64,000 nucleotides of DNA from an uncultured Corynebacterium sp. (lineage in GTDB: Bacteria; Actinomycetota; Actinomycetes; Mycobacteriales; Mycobacteriaceae). The stretch spans positions 1 to 64,000 of the forward strand of contig CAMIFC010000006.1 of NCBI GenBank assembly GCA_946220775.1, in the 5' to 3' direction. Position numbers and translations under genes: made by a program. Shown here one piece after another: positions 25,388 to 32,839 of this stretch (its first letter is position 1; each line of letters begins with the position of its first letter). The notes below the pieces were generated by a model. That model was given only the letters and a program-made list of their open reading frames with translations, searched no databases and was not told where the DNA came from.

Positions 25388-26899
25388 CTAGTCTTGCTTT
25401 CCGAAGACCGGATTGTGCACTTCGCCCAGGTTGATGTGTACGGCCTGCTGGTCGGTGTAGAAATCGATGGAGCGGTAGCCACCCTCATGACCCAAACCGG
25501 AAGCCTTCACACCGCCGAATGGGGTTCGCAAGTCTCGGACGTTGTTGGAGTTCAGCCAAACCATGCCGGTCTCGACGGCTTGTGCGAAGTTGTGGGCACG
25601 CTTCAGGTCAGCGGTCCAGACGTAAGCGGCGAGCCCGTACTTGGTGTTGTTGGCCAGTTCGAGTGCTTCTTCCTCCGTGTCGAATGGCGTGATCGCAACG
25701 ACTGGGCCGAAAATTTCTTCTTGGAAGATTCGGGCGTCGGGCTTGACGTCAACGAACACGGTTGGCTCGACGAAGTTGCCCTCCTCGAAGCCTTCTGGAC
25801 GTCCACCACCTGCGGCTAGGCGTGCTTCCTGCTTGCCGATTTCGATATAGGATGTCACCTTCTCGTAGTGCTCTGGGTGTACCAGCGCACCCACCTCGGT
25901 CTTCGGATCGGAGGGCAGGCCAACCTTGACACGCTTTGCTTGGGCGGCATAACGTTCGACGAACTCGTCGTAGACACTGCGCTGGACGAGAATGCGGGAA
26001 CCAGCGGTGCAACGTTCACCGTTCAGGGAGAAGACGCCGAAGATGCAGGCGTCGATGGCAGTGTCGAGGTCGGCGTCTTCAAAGACGATGGCCGGGGACT
26101 TCCCACCGAGCTCCATGGACAGTCCCTTCAGATGTGGGGCTGCGTTGCCGAAGATGATTTGGCCGGTGCGGGATTCACCGGTGAAGGAGATCAGTGGGAC
26201 GTCCGGGTGCTTGACCAGTGGGTCGCCAGCGTAGCCTTCTTCGCCGTAGCCGTTGACGAGGTTAAACACGCCCTTCGGAAGGCCTGCTTCTTCGAAGATT
26301 CCGGCCCACAACTGTGCGGACAACGGGGTGAATTCCGCTGGCTTGAGCACCACAGAGTTACCGGTGGCAATTGCTGGTGCGAGCTTCCACGATTCGAGCA
26401 TGAATGGGGTGTTCCATGGGGTGATCAAACCAGCGACACCGATTGGCTTTCGATTGACGTAGTTGATCTGGCGGCCTGGAACCTTGTAGGCATCGTCCGC
26501 CTGCGCGACGATTAGGTCGGCGAAGAAGCGGAAGTTTTCTGCAGCGCGCTTTGCCTGCCCAGTGGCCTGCGTGATGGGGAGGCCAGAGTCGAAGGACTCC
26601 CAGGTGGCGAGCGTTTCAGCGCGGGTTTCGACGACATCGGCGATCTTATTGAGGACGCGGGCACGTTCACGATTGAGCATTTTTGCCCACGGGCCATTGT
26701 CGAAGGCATCCTGGGCGGCCGTCACTGCTGCGTTGATATCAGCTTCCTTGCCGGAGGCTGCCTTGATATAGGTCTTGTTCGTTACTGGATCCAGCACCTC
26801 GAATTCGTCGCCGTCGACGGAGGGGACGAATTCACCGTTGATGTAGTGCAGGATCTTGTCTGGCAGATTGGTTGGCTTTGCGTTGCTGTTGTCGACCAT
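25388..26899 (-). CDS. hpaE: 5-carboxymethyl-2-hydroxymuconate semialdehyde dehydrogenase
   Basis: This NAD-dependent aldehyde dehydrogenase of 503 residues has ITPWNTPFML (159-168), the general base E263 (MELGGKSP) and the catalytic C297 (NGERCTAGSR). The position directly before hpaD and the branch-typical LNSNNVRDLRTPFGGVKASG near the end support oxidation of the HpaD product. The ATG has AAAGG upstream and the gene begins 39 bases after the GntR gene. Confidence 0.92.
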   Translation of the reverse strand: MVDNSNAKPTNLPDKILHYINGEFVPSVDGDEFEVLDPVTNKTYIKAASGKEADINAAVTAAQDAFDNGPWAKMLNRERARVLNKIADVVETRAETLATWESFDSGLPITQATGQAKRAAENFRFFADLIVAQADDAYKVPGRQINYVNRKPIGVAGLITPWNTPFMLESWKLAPAIATGNSVVLKPAEFTPLSAQLWAGIFEEAGLPKGVFNLVNGYGEEGYAGDPLVKHPDVPLISFTGESRTGQIIFGNAAPHLKGLSMELGGKSPAIVFEDADLDTAIDACIFGVFSLNGERCTAGSRILVQRSVYDEFVERYAAQAKRVKVGLPSDPKTEVGALVHPEHYEKVTSYIEIGKQEARLAAGGGRPEGFEEGNFVEPTVFVDVKPDARIFQEEIFGPVVAITPFDTEEEALELANNTKYGLAAYVWTADLKRAHNFAQAVETGMVWLNSNNVRDLRTPFGGVKASGLGHEGGYRSIDFYTDQQAVHINLGEVHNPVFGKQD

Positions 26900-26938
26900 T
26901 GTCTTTGCCTTTCTGTGGTTGATGTTTCGAAGCGACTG

Positions 26939-27637
26939 TTATTTAGAGTTGAAGAGAATGTTCGTTTGCGTTTGTGGCGCCAGATCCGTCGTGAGCTCTC
27001 GGTACCGTTCCAGCGTGGTGAGACGGTGGTTGCGTGCGACTTTTTCTACGTATGACGGTTCAGCTTCGGCCCGGATGAGTTGGAGGATCTGATCGTGTTC
27101 CTTAACTGATTCGGGTGCGCGGTTGGGAACGTAGTTAAAGGTGGAGACTCGGAAGTACTCCAACCGATCCCATTCGTCATAAAGCAGTTCCACCAGGCGC
27201 GTGTTTGGGCATTTGGTGAAGAGTGATCGGTGGAATTCTCGGTTGAGGCGTGTGAATTCAACTGGATCGAGTTCTTCGACTAGGTGGCGCATGCGCGAAT
27301 TGATGGCCTGTGCGGTGTCGAGATCGTCTTCGCCAAGGTAGGGAAGCGATAGAGCGGTGGCCGCGCCCTCGAGGACCGCGATGGTCTCCATTGTCTGGTA
27401 GTAGACCTCACGGTTTAACGTGGTGACACGAGCACCGACATTCGCCTCGTATGTCACGAGCCCTTCGGCTTCAAGTTGTCGGATGGCTTCCCGAACTGGG
27501 ACGACACTCACACCGAGCTTTGTTGCAATGGTGGAGAGCACCAATCGGTGGCCTGGTTCGAAGTCACGAGTGCGAATTCGTTCCCTCAGCCACTGGTAGG
27601 CCTGCTGGGATTTGCTCTTGGCAGGTGCACTGTTCAA
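26939..27637 (-). CDS. GntR-family regulator, FCD subgroup
   Basis: This 232-residue regulator has a winged-helix domain (about 10-75; PGHRLVLSTIATKLGVSVVPVREAIRQLEAEGLV) and an all-helical FCD effector domain (about 85-220) with FTRLNREFHRSLF, which holds metal/ligand-binding residues in the family. The start is TTG, seven bases after AGGAGGG and overlapping the stop region of the previous gene. Such proteins commonly repress nearby catabolic operons and release DNA on binding a pathway intermediate. Operator-like sequences at 29170 and 30741 are candidate targets. The effector is unknown. Confidence 0.9.
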   Translation of the reverse strand: MNSAPAKSKSQQAYQWLRERIRTRDFEPGHRLVLSTIATKLGVSVVPVREAIRQLEAEGLVTYEANVGARVTTLNREVYYQTMETIAVLEGAATALSLPYLGEDDLDTAQAINSRMRHLVEELDPVEFTRLNREFHRSLFTKCPNTRLVELLYDEWDRLEYFRVSTFNYVPNRAPESVKEHDQILQLIRAEAEPSYVEKVARNHRLTTLERYRELTTDLAPQTQTNILFNSK

Positions 27638-27640
27638 TGA

Positions 27641-29134
27641 CTAGCCCTCCTGTCCGGAGTGATTAGGAACTGGATTGTTCTTCAAATAGTCCGCGTAAGC
27701 GTCCTTGTTTGCTCCCTTTGGCGGGAACAAGCCATCCAGGCTGCCACCGGCTGCGACCTGTTCAGCGACCCATTCGTCCTCGTGTTCCTTGGCGAGTGCA
27801 GCATCCACAACTTCTTCGGCGATATCGCGAGGAATAACGATGACGCCGTCGTCGTCGCCGACGATGATATCCCCAGGAATGACGGTGGTATTGCCACAGG
27901 CCACGGCGATATCGGCGTCCCAGGGAACATGTTTACGGCCAAGAACGCAAGGGTGCGCGCCTTGAGTAAACACCGGCAGCCCAATTTCCTTGACTGCCTC
28001 GAAATCACGGACGCCACCGTCCGTCACGACGCCCGCCGCGCCACGATTCTTTGCGCGCAAAGCCAAGATATCGCCAAGCGTTCCGGAGCCTGGTTCTTGG
28101 CGGGCTTCGATCACAATGACCTCGTCGGTATTGACCGAATCGAATACCTGCTTTTGCTTATTGAATCCGCCACCATGAGTCTTGAAGAGGTCTTCACGAC
28201 CAGGGACGAAGCGCAGCGTACGAGCGATTCCGACCATCTTCGTCCCACGTGTCTGCGGGTAGACTCCCTCGATGACAGACTGGTTGATTCCGCGGGAACG
28301 CAATTGAGCGGACAGAGTAGCCGTTGGCGCTGCTTGGAGCTTTGCCTTCAATTCTTCTGGGATACCTTCACTGGCAGGCTCGGCGGGGAGACCTGCGGAT
28401 TCGCGATCGCCGTAAGCATCGACCCGCTGCTTGTCATCTTGTTGAGGGAGCATCCCCAGTTCCGGGTCAAAGTTTCCAGGCCCTTCAACGACCGTGGTGG
28501 CCAAGCGGCCAGACGTGGGGCCGCTTGGAACATCAACCTCGACCTCGATGGTGTCCCCCGGGGTGATGACCGTCGAACCAGCCGGTGTGCCGGTCAGGAT
28601 GATATCGCCAGGCTCGAGAGTCATGTGCTGCGAAAGGTCGGCCACGAACTGTCCCAGCGGGAAGATCAAGTCTTCATCGCTGGACGTGCCTTGCTGGATC
28701 ACCTTGCCGTTAAGCCATGCGCGCAAACGCAAAGACTTCGGATCTACTTCTTGGGCATCGATAAGCTCAGGGCCGATAGGGGTGTAGCCATCGCGCGACT
28801 TTGAGCGGATATTGGAGCCCTTGTCTTGAGCGCGGTAGTCATAGATTCCCAGATCGTTGGACGCAGTGACATAGCCGACATAGTCCCACGCCTCGTCTAG
28901 GGAAACGTTTCGAGCAGTCTTGCCAATGATCAACGCGATCTCGGCTTCAAAAGCGAGGAGCTCGCAACCGGCGGGACGGACAATCTCTCCGCTAGAGGTT
29001 AGGGAACTGCTGGCTTTCAAGAAGTAAGACGGCTGCTTTGGCCGCTTGCCTCGCTGTGCAGCGCGTGATTCGAACGCGGTGTGAACGGCGATGATCTTGC
29101 CAGGTTTATTGGGGAGAAACTTTGGAATAGTCAA
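27641..29134 (-). CDS. FAH-domain/RraA-domain fusion protein (HpaG-like plus RraA-like aldolase fold)
   Basis: This 497-residue protein joins two enzymes. Residues about 1-225 are FAH family (AFEAEIALIIGKTARN, YRAQDKGSNIRSKSRDGYTPIGPEL, EPGDIILTGTPAGS), expected to act as HpaG-type decarboxylase/isomerase. After a linker rich in Asp, Pro and Glu (about 235-265), residues 270-480 form an RraA/HMG-aldolase-like domain (GAAGVVTDGGVRDFEAV, VIPGDIIVGDDDGVIVIP), a fold that includes 4-hydroxy-4-methyl-2-oxoglutarate aldolases and oxaloacetate decarboxylases. The start is TTG behind GGAGG. It is the first gene of the operon, and the GntR gene starts three bases after its stop. What the second domain does in this pathway is not clear. 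Confidence 0.88.
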   Translation of the reverse strand: MTIPKFLPNKPGKIIAVHTAFESRAAQRGKRPKQPSYFLKASSSLTSSGEIVRPAGCELLAFEAEIALIIGKTARNVSLDEAWDYVGYVTASNDLGIYDYRAQDKGSNIRSKSRDGYTPIGPELIDAQEVDPKSLRLRAWLNGKVIQQGTSSDEDLIFPLGQFVADLSQHMTLEPGDIILTGTPAGSTVITPGDTIEVEVDVPSGPTSGRLATTVVEGPGNFDPELGMLPQQDDKQRVDAYGDRESAGLPAEPASEGIPEELKAKLQAAPTATLSAQLRSRGINQSVIEGVYPQTRGTKMVGIARTLRFVPGREDLFKTHGGGFNKQKQVFDSVNTDEVIVIEARQEPGSGTLGDILALRAKNRGAAGVVTDGGVRDFEAVKEIGLPVFTQGAHPCVLGRKHVPWDADIAVACGNTTVIPGDIIVGDDDGVIVIPRDIAEEVVDAALAKEHEDEWVAEQVAAGGSLDGLFPPKGANKDAYADYLKNNPVPNHSGQEG

Positions 29135-29316
29135 CTAATTACCTCCACATCGGCCTTGGGTATTGCCAAAATCGTATATTATTCGTAAACTGCCTGCAAG
29201 TGGTGCACATCACATCTCAGGTATTGCGGTACTCGGCTCCACAGCAGTCAAGTGCTGGCAAGCTGAATTTTGCATCTAGTTCACTCAGGCAACATGCTTC
29301 ACCGAAGGGACGTGCC
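29135..29316. promoter_or_regulatory. divergent promoter region of the catabolic operon and transporter
   Basis: This 182-base gap separates the TTG of the FAH/RraA gene from the ATG of the MFS gene. It contains the AT-rich operator-like site at 29170-29183 and a strong ribosome site for each gene (GGAGG on the minus side, GAAGGGA on the plus side). An open frame from 29200 extends the transporter upstream, but the extension lacks membrane or family character. Confidence 0.6.
29170..29183. promoter_or_regulatory. operator-like site AATCGTATATTATT, probable GntR target
   Basis: The sequence matches 11 of 14 positions of GATCGTATATGATC, the reverse complement of the imperfect palindrome at 30741-30754. 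Both lie in promoter regions of island genes and in no other place that I noticed. Binding by the GntR protein encoded at 26939-27637 is inference. Confidence 0.5.
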
Positions 29317-30720
29317 ATGACACAAACTGCCACCCACAAAGCTGGCCACGCTGAGTCAGCATCCACATTGAAGGATCGACGTCGAGTCGTCCTCGCAACA
29401 ACCATCGGCACCGCGATCGAATGGTATGACTACTTTTTATATGCCGCCGTCGCAGGGCTGGTTTTCAATCAGGTGATGTTCGGTCCGCTCGATGGGGGAT
29501 TGGCCACGGTCGTTTCCTTCATGACGGTTGGGCTGTCTTTCCTCTTTCGGCCATTCGGCGCCTTTTTAGCTGGGCACTTTGGTGACCGATTGGGGCGTCG
29601 TGTCGTCCTTATGGTCACGCTGTTTGCCATGGGGTCCGCGACGACTCTGATTGGTGTGCTTCCGACGTTTGAAACTGCAGGCGTTTTGGCCCCGATTCTG
29701 TTGATCGCGCTGAGGATTATTCAGGGTATTTCTGCCGGCGGAGAATGGGGTTCGGCCGTGCTCATGGCGGTCGAGCATGCGCCCAATGACAAGCGAGGGC
29801 TGTTCGGGTCGGGGCCGCAGATGGGAGTCCCGATTGGGCTGTTGCTTTCCTCCGCTGTGCTCGCAGTGATGACGAAAATTGCTCCAGGGGATGCTTTCAT
29901 CCAGTGGGGTTGGCGTGTGCCGTTCTTGCTGTCGATTGTGCTGGTCATTATCGGTTATTGGGTGCGAATCGGCGTTGATGAATCGCCTGTATTCGAAGAG
30001 ATTGCACAGCGTAAGGAGCAAGAAGCTGAAAATCCGCTGAAGCGTCTGTTCTCCCAGCATGGCCTGCTGGTTCTTGTTGCTGCACTACTGTTTGCAGGAA
30101 ACAACGCGGTTGGATACATGACGACCGGTGGCTACATCCAGAACTACTCAACCAATCCTGATGGCATTGGATTGGATCGGGGTGCTGTCCTGGTCGCCGT
30201 GTCGGTATCAGGGGTGACCTGGATGGTCTTCACGCTGTTGGCTGGCTGGGTTTCTGACCGTATTGGTCGGCGCGCTACGTATTTGATCGGCTTCGTTGTT
30301 CAAGCCCTGGGGGCCGCGACGCTATTCCCTCTGGTTAACACCGGGAGTATCGCCATGTTGTACGTAGCTCTGATCTTCCTGACTCTTGGTTTGGGGCTTA
30401 CTTACGGCCAACAATCTGCGACCTATGCAGAGCTTTTCCCGGCGCCGATTCGTTCCTCCGGGGTGTCGATCGCATACGCCATTGGTGCCGTGTTGGGAGG
30501 CGCTTTTGCACCCACCATCGCTGCTGCGCTCGTGAATGCCACCGGCACAACCTTCGCTGTGTCTGGCTACTTGGTGACGGCCTCCATTGTCGGACTGATC
30601 GCGGCGTTTGTTTTGCGAGAGCGCGGTGGTATCGCACTCGGGCCAGAACATGAAGAGATTCAGTCTCAGGGTCATTTTGTCTTTCAGTCTCACCCAGCCA
30701 AGCGAAGTGAAAATGCGTAG
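29317..30720 (+). CDS. MFS transporter, metabolite:H+ symporter (MHS) type
   Basis: This 467-residue transporter has about twelve membrane helices. The family signature between helices 2 and 3 is visible (GHFGDRLGRRVVLM, about residues 87-100), with a second copy in the other half (GWVSDRIGRRATYL). The opening TIGTAIEWYDYFLYA is typical of the MHS subfamily (ShiA, ProP, KgtP and aromatic-acid carriers). The ATG at 29317 (MTQTATHKAG) has GAAGGGA nine bases upstream. It is divergent from the catabolic operon and probably imports its aromatic substrate, such as a hydroxyphenylacetate. Confidence 0.88.
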   Translation: MTQTATHKAGHAESASTLKDRRRVVLATTIGTAIEWYDYFLYAAVAGLVFNQVMFGPLDGGLATVVSFMTVGLSFLFRPFGAFLAGHFGDRLGRRVVLMVTLFAMGSATTLIGVLPTFETAGVLAPILLIALRIIQGISAGGEWGSAVLMAVEHAPNDKRGLFGSGPQMGVPIGLLLSSAVLAVMTKIAPGDAFIQWGWRVPFLLSIVLVIIGYWVRIGVDESPVFEEIAQRKEQEAENPLKRLFSQHGLLVLVAALLFAGNNAVGYMTTGGYIQNYSTNPDGIGLDRGAVLVAVSVSGVTWMVFTLLAGWVSDRIGRRATYLIGFVVQALGAATLFPLVNTGSIAMLYVALIFLTLGLGLTYGQQSATYAELFPAPIRSSGVSIAYAIGAVLGGAFAPTIAAALVNATGTTFAVSGYLVTASIVGLIAAFVLRERGGIALGPEHEEIQSQGHFVFQSHPAKRSENA

Positions 30721-30740
30721 TTTCTTGCTCAAAAATCACA

Positions 30741-30754
30741 GATCATATACGATC
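30741..30754. promoter_or_regulatory. imperfect palindrome GATCATATACGATC upstream of the hydroxylase gene
   Basis: The 14 bases pair with themselves except for one symmetric mismatch. The site lies 130 bases before the GTG of the monooxygenase gene and resembles the site at 29170-29183. It is the best candidate for shared control of both transcription units. Confidence 0.5.
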
Positions 30755-30883
30755 AAGATCAAATGAGACTCAAGTCACAGCGCTGAAGTAGCAGTGTTGT
30801 GGATCACTGGAAGCCTTCGCTATCTGAATCTGCCCCATCGCTGCTTCGCACAAGTCGATGACTGATATCTGCTAGGAGGCCCA

Positions 30884-32740
30884 GTGCTCTTTCACCACAA
30901 CGATTACGTTTCTTCTGATCCTCGTGAACTGCCAGCGGCGGGCTTCGGGGTGAATCGTCCAGAACAACTGCCTGACACGATGGATGTCTTGATCGTGGGG
31001 ACCGGGCCAGCGGGTGCCATCGCTGCCGCACAGTTGTCGATGTTTCCGAACGTCAACACCCGAATCGTGGAACGTCGACCACATCGTCTAGAGCTCGGGC
31101 AAGCCGATGGCATTCAGTCCCGCTCGGTGGAGACCTTTCAAGCATTCAGCTTTGCAAAGGAAATCACCGAAGAGGCCTACGCGATCACGGAAATGTCCTT
31201 CTGGAACAGTGATCCCGACAACCCGGAAGACATTGTTCGGGGTGCTCGTCCATTGGATGATGACCAGGGGATCTCGGAGTTTCCTCACCTGATCGTGAAC
31301 CAGGCGCGCGTCCTGGATTACTTCAATCGCTTTGCCTCTCGTGCACCCGGAAAGATCACTCCGGACTACGGGTGGAACTTCATCGGTCTTGAAAACACTG
31401 AGAAGGGCGACTACCCAGTCGCCGTCCACTTGGAAGACCTCGAAGGCAATCCGCGAACCGTTTATGCCAAGTACGTTGTTGGCTGCGACGGTGCCCGGTC
31501 GAAAGTCCGCGACTCAATCGGGCGTCGCCTGTCCGGCTCCCAAGCAAATCATGCGTGGGGTGTGATGGATGTTGTGGTGGACACTGACTTCCTGGACTGG
31601 CGTACCAAGTGCGCGATTCATTCGCAGGCAGGGTCGATCTTGCACATCCCACGTGAGGGCGGTTATCTCTGCCGCATGTACGTTGACCTTGGCGAAGTTC
31701 CCGAAGACGATAACCACGCCGTGCGAAAGACCCCCGTGGAGGAGGTCATCAAGAAGGCGAACGAGATCCTGCACCCATACTTCGTGGACGTGAAAATGGT
31801 TGCGTGGTTCTCTGTCTATGAAGTTGGGCACCGCCTCGTCGATGCATTCCATGACTGCGAAGGATCGCCACGAGTATTCCTTACCGGCGATGCTTGCCAC
31901 ACTCACTCTGCCAAAGCGGGCCAGGGCATGAACGTGTCCATGCAGGATGGCTTCAATATTGGTTGGAAGCTTGGCCACGTCCTAGACGGTCGGGCCCCAG
32001 AATCTCTGCTGGATACCTACCACGGCGAACGGCAGCCAGCGGCTGAAAACCTCATCAACTTCGACCGGGAGTGGTCGACCCTTATGGCTACCCCGCCAGA
32101 GGAGCTCGAAGACCCGCACGCAGTGGAAAAATACTATTTGAAGGCAGAAGAATTCGCGGCCGGGATGATGACTCAATACGCCGAAAACCAAGTGGTCGGA
32201 AACCAAGACCACCAAGACCTGGCGACTGGTTTTCCCATTGGGCGTAGGTTCAAATCGGCGGTCGCGATGCGCCGTTGTGACGCGAACCCGATTCACATCG
32301 GCCATGAACACACAGCCGATGGTCGCTACCACGTCTATGTTTTCGCAGATCAAGCACACCCAACCGAAGAATCCGGGGTGACCCGCTGGGCAGAGCAGAT
32401 GCAGCAGGTGATCGACATATTCTCCCCAGAAGAGGAAGACGATAACGCGTACTTCGATATCAAGGTGATTTACCAGCAGCCGTACCACGATTTCGAAGTG
32501 CTCGATGCGCCAGCATTGTTCCGCCCTCGTGTCGGTAAGTTCAACGTGCCGCATTGGGAGGCCGTGTGGACAGCCCGAAAGGGAGAAAATGGCAAGGACA
32601 TTTTCGACGAGCGCGGAATCTCTCGCGATGGTGCTGTCGTGATCGTTCGTCCAGACCAATACGTCGGGGCAGTCCTACCGCTGGATCAACCGGAGCTGAC
32701 AGCCAAATACTTTGAGAAGGCTCTGCTGCCGCAGCGATAG
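30884..32740 (+). CDS. FAD-dependent aromatic hydroxylase (phenol 2-monooxygenase / 3-hydroxybenzoate 4-monooxygenase family)
   Basis: This single-component flavoprotein hydroxylase has 618 residues. It has the dinucleotide fold VLIVGTGPAGAIAAAQL (about 35-51), the DG motif VVGCDGARSKVRD and the GD motif VFLTGDACHTHSAKAGQGMN, then a C-terminal thioredoxin-like domain (about 450-618) typical of the phenol hydroxylase/MobA branch. It starts at GTG behind AGGAGG. Position in the cluster and the missing HpaBC suggest that it makes homoprotocatechuate. By analogy with MobA (3-hydroxybenzoate to protocatechuate), 3-hydroxyphenylacetate 4-hydroxylation is attractive; 4-hydroxyphenylacetate is the other option. 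The substrate is inference. Confidence 0.88.
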   Translation: MLFHHNDYVSSDPRELPAAGFGVNRPEQLPDTMDVLIVGTGPAGAIAAAQLSMFPNVNTRIVERRPHRLELGQADGIQSRSVETFQAFSFAKEITEEAYAITEMSFWNSDPDNPEDIVRGARPLDDDQGISEFPHLIVNQARVLDYFNRFASRAPGKITPDYGWNFIGLENTEKGDYPVAVHLEDLEGNPRTVYAKYVVGCDGARSKVRDSIGRRLSGSQANHAWGVMDVVVDTDFLDWRTKCAIHSQAGSILHIPREGGYLCRMYVDLGEVPEDDNHAVRKTPVEEVIKKANEILHPYFVDVKMVAWFSVYEVGHRLVDAFHDCEGSPRVFLTGDACHTHSAKAGQGMNVSMQDGFNIGWKLGHVLDGRAPESLLDTYHGERQPAAENLINFDREWSTLMATPPEELEDPHAVEKYYLKAEEFAAGMMTQYAENQVVGNQDHQDLATGFPIGRRFKSAVAMRRCDANPIHIGHEHTADGRYHVYVFADQAHPTEESGVTRWAEQMQQVIDIFSPEEEDDNAYFDIKVIYQQPYHDFEVLDAPALFRPRVGKFNVPHWEAVWTARKGENGKDIFDERGISRDGAVVIVRPDQYVGAVLPLDQPELTAKYFEKALLPQR

Positions 32741-32839
32741 CGGTAGGTTTTCGTCGCAGGCTCATTACGTACAATTGCGGTGATCAGGTCGGGCAGCGCA
32801 CAGCGCCCGACACCCCGCGAGAAAAGAAGGCACGTGTTC

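Larger units (their letters stand above)
20115..32740. other. homoprotocatechuate catabolic island inserted between ispF and cysS
   Basis: Eight minus-strand genes (20115-29134) and two plus-strand genes (29317-32740) encode a ring-cleavage pathway, its regulator, a transporter and a hydroxylase. In corynebacteria and mycobacteria ispF and cysS are near neighbours, so this block is an insertion. It contains none of the GGACGCCA octamers that occur about once per kb in the flanks (nearest copies 19399 and 33193). Several genes use TTG starts. No integrase, transposase or terminal repeat was seen, so the route of entry is unknown. Confidence 0.75.

Noticed and set aside
20115..32740. Prophage or integrative element carrying the catabolic genes
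   Set aside because: No integrase, phage structural, conjugation or transposase genes and no flanking direct repeats were found; foreign origin is supported only by synteny and composition.
32834..32839. GTG at 32834 as the cysS start
   Set aside because: The spacing to AGAAGG would be only three bases; ATG 32840 has nine.
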